Shown here: positions 14,590-17,539 of the stretch, piece after piece
How the letters are laid out: each line of letters opens with the position of its first letter
Position numbering within the stretch: position 1 is the first letter of the stretch
NCBI GenBank assembly: GCA_964645285.1
Contig: CAZYDR010000076.1
Location: forward strand, 1 to 17,539
Length of the DNA stretch: 17,539 nucleotides
Direction of reading: 5' to 3'
From: JAYZAP01 sp964645285
Lineage (GTDB): Bacteria > Pseudomonadota > Alphaproteobacteria > JAAXGF01
Notes under the pieces: model-generated
What the model saw: only the letters and a program-made list of their open reading frames with translations
Database searches by the model: none
What the model was told of the DNA's origin: nothing
Translations under genes and position numbers: made by a program

Positions 14590-15230
14590 CTAGTCGGTAG
14601 CGAACTGCCCTGGAAAAATAGCATTCAGATAGGCGTTTATGGCCCGCATGCTGACGGCATGATGATCGCGGCTCGGGTGAAGATGGGCATCCAGCCAGAG
14701 GCCGAACAGCATGGCTTCGATGCCCTTGTTCAGCGCCGGCACGTCGACATGATCGTTGGCGCCAGCCGTGACCAGTTCCTGCAGTAGATCCCTTATGTCC
14801 TGCTTGTAACACCGGTCTCTGGGAAAGCCGACTTCACGATACAGGGTGCTGCCTTTTGCCTGCCCCCAAAAAGCATGCCAGACGGCCAGGTACTTAGGAT
14901 GCTCGCTGGCGAACCCGACGTCGTATTAGAGTAGCTTGAGCAATTGCTCGCCCGGCGTGTCACCGCCGTCCGCGAGAACCGCATCCCAGCCCGTACTGAA
15001 CTGCCCGCCGAGATAGTTGAGCAGATCCATGTGCATCTTGTTCTTCGATTTGAAGTGAAAGGCCACCAGGGAGCGCGAAACCTTTGCCCGTTCGACCACT
15101 GTGTCGAGGGTTGTGTAGCGCAACCCCCGGCTTGCGATGCAGTCGATCAGGGCATTCATGATCGCGCGTTTGCTCTGCTCTCCTCTCCTCGGAGGTGTCG
15201 CTTGTCTGTGGCTTTTTTTGCTGTCGGCAC
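14590..15230 (-). pseudogene. TetR/BetI-like transcriptional regulator, disrupted
   Basis: A GTG at 15230 (ATG 15269 is also in frame) begins MPTAKKATDKRHLRG. The frame breaks in the purine-rich stretch 15176-15195, and the next frame carries RRGEQSKRAIMNALIDCIAS, the first helix of a TetR DNA-binding domain. The helix-turn-helix follows as TTLDTVVERAKVSRSLVAFH with FKSKNKMHM. At 14926-14928 an in-frame TAA replaces a sense codon: after LLKLL the same frame continues for about 110 codons as a BetI-type ligand domain (YDVGFASEHPKYLAVWHAFW, then GQAKGSTLY) to a TAG at 14590-14592. Two separate lesions make a working repressor unlikely unless they are base-call errors. A shortened protein from ATG 15159 would lose half of helix 1. 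It is divergent from the periplasmic binding protein gene, its likely original target. Confidence 0.83.
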
Positions 15231-15273
15231 GGCAACGACCTGTTCAATTTCTCGTCGGCGAATGCACATTTAT

Positions 15274-15299
15274 ACTGACTGATCGAACAGATAGTCTGT
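15274..15299. promoter_or_regulatory. Imperfect palindrome, possible TetR operator
   Basis: ACTGACTGATC (15274-15284) and GATAGTCTGT (15290-15299) face each other around GAACA, pairing 9 of 10 positions with one bulged G. The site lies between the disrupted TetR gene and the divergent binding-protein gene, where an autoregulatory operator would be expected. A second perfect 8-base palindrome, TTGATCAA, lies at 15318-15325. No confident promoter hexamers were found in 15271-15490. Confidence 0.35.
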
Positions 15300-15490
15300 G
15301 AAAAATAATGTTGAGTATTGATCAACTGGCTTTCGAAACACGTCCAGACGAGGCCGATTAAGACCCGACCGTATGATAAGTTCAAGATACGCCGGGCAAT
15401 CCCCCAAGGGGTGAGTGCCCATGTCGATCGTGCGGGAGAAGAGAAAAACAACCTGGTTGGCGAAGCCACACTATTTGTGGGAGCGAAAAA

Positions 15491-16612
15491 ATGGACACCA
15501 ACGAAGTCAAGGACAAGGTCGCGGCAGGTACTCTGACCCGCCGCGATATGAATAGGGCGTTGGCGGCGGTCGGACTGGCCATCGCAACTATGCCGGTGGG
15601 ACCAAAGATGGTCAGCGCCGAAGAGGGCGAGGCGATCTACTTCACCTGGGGTGGTTATGACATTCCCGAGCTTTTTCCGGCGTATCTCGAAAATAACGGC
15701 GGCAAGATGCCGGATACCCCGCTGTTCGGCGACAACGAGGAAACCTTCACCAAGATGCGCGCCGGCTATGTGGTCGATGTTACGCATCCGTGCAGCGGCA
15801 TGACCGGGCGCTGGCGTGATGCAGGACTGATCCAGTCCATCGACACTTCGAAACTGTCGAACTGGGGCGATGTCTTCGACGACCTCAAGACGCTCAAGTT
15901 CACCCAGGACGCCGGCGATCAATGGTTCGTGCCGTTCGATTGGGGCCAGACCTCGATCACCTATCGCAAGGACCTGATCGACTGGCAGGGCCAGCCGGAA
16001 TCCTGGTCGCTGCTGTGGGACGAACGCTACAAAGGCAAGCTGGCGATGATCGACGCCGCCGAGGATGCCTGGTGGTGTGCAGCCATTTACGCCGGTATCG
16101 ACGTCAATAACGTTACTGATACCGATCTCGAAACCGTGCGTGAGTTGCTGGTAAAACAACGGCCGCTGTTGCGTTACTACTCAAGCGACATGACAACCAT
16201 CGAGCAGGGCCTGGCCTCCGGCGAACTGGTTGCCGCCATGACCTGGAACAGTTCGCCCCTGGAACTCAAGAACCAGGGTCTGAATGTCGCTTTCGCCGAC
16301 GTCAAGGAAGGTGCGCTGACCTGGGTTTGCGGCTTGGTGCTGGCTTCCGATGCGCCACACTACGACAAGGCGCACGACCTGATCGACGCCATGATCGGGC
16401 CACGGCCGGGCATCTTCCTGATTACCGAGTATGGCTATGGCCACTCCAATCAGAAGGCGTTTGAGGCCACCGAGGAGGACGTCCTGCTGGCCCGTGGTCT
16501 GTCGAAAGAGCCGCTGGATATCCTTAACAAGGGCGTGTTCGTCCAGGGTGTGCCGTCGGATATCAAGACAAAGATCGAGCGTCAATGGGCCGAGCTAATC
16601 GCCGGCTTCTAG
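15491..16612 (+). CDS. PotD-like ABC transporter substrate-binding protein with Tat-type leader
   Basis: The 373-residue extracellular solute-binding protein belongs to the spermidine/putrescine (PotD/PotF) branch. The N-terminus carries a twin-arginine-like motif TRRDMNR (16-22), a hydrophobic stretch ALAAVGLAIATM, and a cleavage site after VSA (about 43). The mature protein begins with the family pattern IYFTWGGYDIPELFPAYLEN and includes WFVPFDWGQTSITYRKDLID and SLLWDERYKGKLAMIDAAED. The ligand may be a polyamine or another small cationic or organic solute. GGGAG precedes ATG 15491 by seven bases. No ATPase or permease gene is next to it, and the gene ends at a strong terminator, so it is transcribed alone and must share or import transporter subunits from elsewhere. 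Confidence 0.92.
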   Translation: MDTNEVKDKVAAGTLTRRDMNRALAAVGLAIATMPVGPKMVSAEEGEAIYFTWGGYDIPELFPAYLENNGGKMPDTPLFGDNEETFTKMRAGYVVDVTHPCSGMTGRWRDAGLIQSIDTSKLSNWGDVFDDLKTLKFTQDAGDQWFVPFDWGQTSITYRKDLIDWQGQPESWSLLWDERYKGKLAMIDAAEDAWWCAAIYAGIDVNNVTDTDLETVRELLVKQRPLLRYYSSDMTTIEQGLASGELVAAMTWNSSPLELKNQGLNVAFADVKEGALTWVCGLVLASDAPHYDKAHDLIDAMIGPRPGIFLITEYGYGHSNQKAFEATEEDVLLARGLSKEPLDILNKGVFVQGVPSDIKTKIERQWAELIAGF

Positions 16613-16637
16613 ACGCAATAATCGGCTCTTCATTTAA

Positions 16638-16671
16638 GGCCCGCGCCAACGATTGGCGCGGGCCATTTTCT
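16638..16671 (+). terminator. Intrinsic terminator after the binding-protein gene
   Basis: A perfect 12-base stem, GGCCCGCGCCAA (16638-16649) with TTGGCGCGGGCC (16653-16664), closes a three-base loop CGA and is followed by ATTTTCTT. It lies 25 bases after the TAG of the solute-binding protein gene, in the right orientation to end that transcript. Confidence 0.9.
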
Positions 16672-16779
16672 TGGGTTGAAGCGGGTCCGGCGCTTGCGCT
16701 TCGTCCTCGCCTTCATTTCCGCACTATCCTATAAATCACCATTGTTCAGTGTTCGCGAATTTATGAGGCAGACAGCACC

Positions 16780-17539
16780 ATGACCGGTCCCTTGCATGGA
16801 ATCCGTGTGTTCGACCTTACCCGGGTTCTCGCCGGGCCTACCTGTACGCAAATTCTCGGTGATCTCGGCGCCGAGGTCCTCAAGGTCGAGCGCCCCGGCG
16901 CCGGCGACGATACCCGCAAATTTGGTCCGCCATTCATCAAGAACGCGGCCGGTGAGGACACCACGGAGAGTGGTTACTTTGTCGGGGTCAATCGCAACAA
17001 GCGCTCGGTTACTCTCGACCTCACCCAGCCCGTGGGCCAGGACCTGGCGCGCCGCATGATCGCCAAATGCGACGTGCTGGCAGAGAACTTCAAATTCGGC
17101 GGCCTCGCCAAATACGGCCTCGGCTACGACGATCTCAAGGGCGACAATCCGGGCCTGGTGTATTGCTCGATCACCGGTTTCGGCCACACCGGTCCCTACG
17201 CGCCGCGTCCCGGCTATGACGTGCTGATCCAGGCCATGGGCGGTTTCATGAGCGTTACCGGCGAGCCCGACGGCTCACCACAGAAGGGCGGCGTGCCGGT
17301 AGGCGATCTGATGGCGGGCATGTATGCGGCGGTGTCGATCAACGCGGCGCTGCGCCACCGTGAGATCACCGGCGAGGGCCAGCATATCGATATCGGCATG
17401 CTCGATACCATGGTCGCGACCCTCTCCATGCAGGGCCTCAACTACCTGACCTCCGGCGAGGTGCCGAAGCGCCATGGCAACGGCCATCCCAACATCGTGC
17501 CCTACCAATCGTTCGCCACCGCCGACGGTCATATCATCC
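16780..17539 (+). CDS. Class III CoA-transferase (CaiB/BaiF family), 3' end outside window
   Basis: The first 253 residues of a family III CoA-transferase are present; the frame is open at the window edge. These enzymes move CoA between carboxylic acids through an aspartyl-CoA intermediate. The signature starts MTGPLHGIRVFDLTRVLAGP and continues CTQILGDLGAEVLKVERP, then VNRNKRSVTLDL, ENFKFGGLAKYGLGYD, CSITGFGHTGPY and RPGYDVLIQAMGG. D176 in GGVPVGDLMAGMYAA is the expected catalytic aspartate. ATG 16780 lies behind a weak AGG-containing site; the terminator at 16638-16671 separates it from the binding-protein gene, so it starts a new transcript. The family spans many substrates (formyl, succinyl, mesaconyl, carnitine), and the fragment does not decide among them. 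Confidence 0.93.
   Translation, partial: MTGPLHGIRVFDLTRVLAGPTCTQILGDLGAEVLKVERPGAGDDTRKFGPPFIKNAAGEDTTESGYFVGVNRNKRSVTLDLTQPVGQDLARRMIAKCDVLAENFKFGGLAKYGLGYDDLKGDNPGLVYCSITGFGHTGPYAPRPGYDVLIQAMGGFMSVTGEPDGSPQKGGVPVGDLMAGMYAAVSINAALRHREITGEGQHIDIGMLDTMVATLSMQGLNYLTSGEVPKRHGNGHPNIVPYQSFATADGHII

Noticed and set aside
15318..15536. Small plus-strand frame overlapping the start of the binding-protein gene.
   Set aside because: No ribosome site and no recognisable content, and it overlaps the well-supported start at 15491 in another frame.
14960..16159. A 399-codon minus-strand frame covering the binding-protein gene and the TetR promoter region.
   Set aside because: It is antisense to a clear PotD-like protein and crosses the regulatory gap; the translation shows no family features until it runs out of frame through the TetR gene.

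Overview
The window looks like a chromosomal segment of a GC-rich alphaproteobacterium, probably a free-living or marine Rhodospirillales-like lineage. This is inferred from the high-GC coding style, the dense operons with 4-base ATGA overlaps, and the mix of CoA-ester catabolism and periplasmic binding-protein uptake. No phage, insertion sequence or CRISPR array is visible.

Left end (1-1954): a tRNA-Ser(UGA) gene on the minus strand, then a plus-strand group that has decayed. It holds an enoyl-CoA hydratase whose natural start codon seems to be missing, a PuuE/allantoinase-type polysaccharide deacetylase broken by a frameshift and two stop codons and cut off at its 3' end, and a short 3' remnant of a luciferase-like (LLM) flavin monooxygenase joined to it.

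Catabolic operon (8571 down to 1951, minus strand): five genes with almost no space between them. In order of transcription they are a TcuA-type FAD dehydrogenase, a crotonase-fold protein lacking both classical catalytic glutamates, a small degenerate acyl-CoA dehydrogenase subunit, a catalytic acyl-CoA dehydrogenase subunit, and a fused NDP-forming acyl-CoA ligase. Together they look like a pathway that desaturates a carboxylic acid, activates it to a CoA thioester and takes it through dehydrogenation and hydration or isomerisation. The substrate cannot be read from the sequence.

Phosphonate-type transport locus (8668-13766): a HAD-IIB phosphatase on the plus strand converges on a minus-strand phnD-phnC-phnE-phnE ABC transporter. 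Divergent from phnD is a second HAD phosphatase carrying a frameshift. No C-P lyase or recognisable phosphonatase is present, so the flanking HAD enzymes are the obvious candidates for processing the imported phosphorus compound. An N-formylglutamate amidohydrolase (HutG family) follows.

Right end (14590-17539): a TetR/BetI-like regulator disabled by a frameshift and an in-frame stop is divergent from a PotD-like periplasmic binding protein with a twin-arginine-type leader. That gene ends at a strong intrinsic terminator. The last gene is a class III (CaiB/BaiF) CoA-transferase that runs off the window.

A notable property of the whole window is the number of broken genes (deacetylase, LLM remnant, HAD, TetR, and probably the first hydratase). 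They suggest either real gene decay or a draft assembly with base errors.
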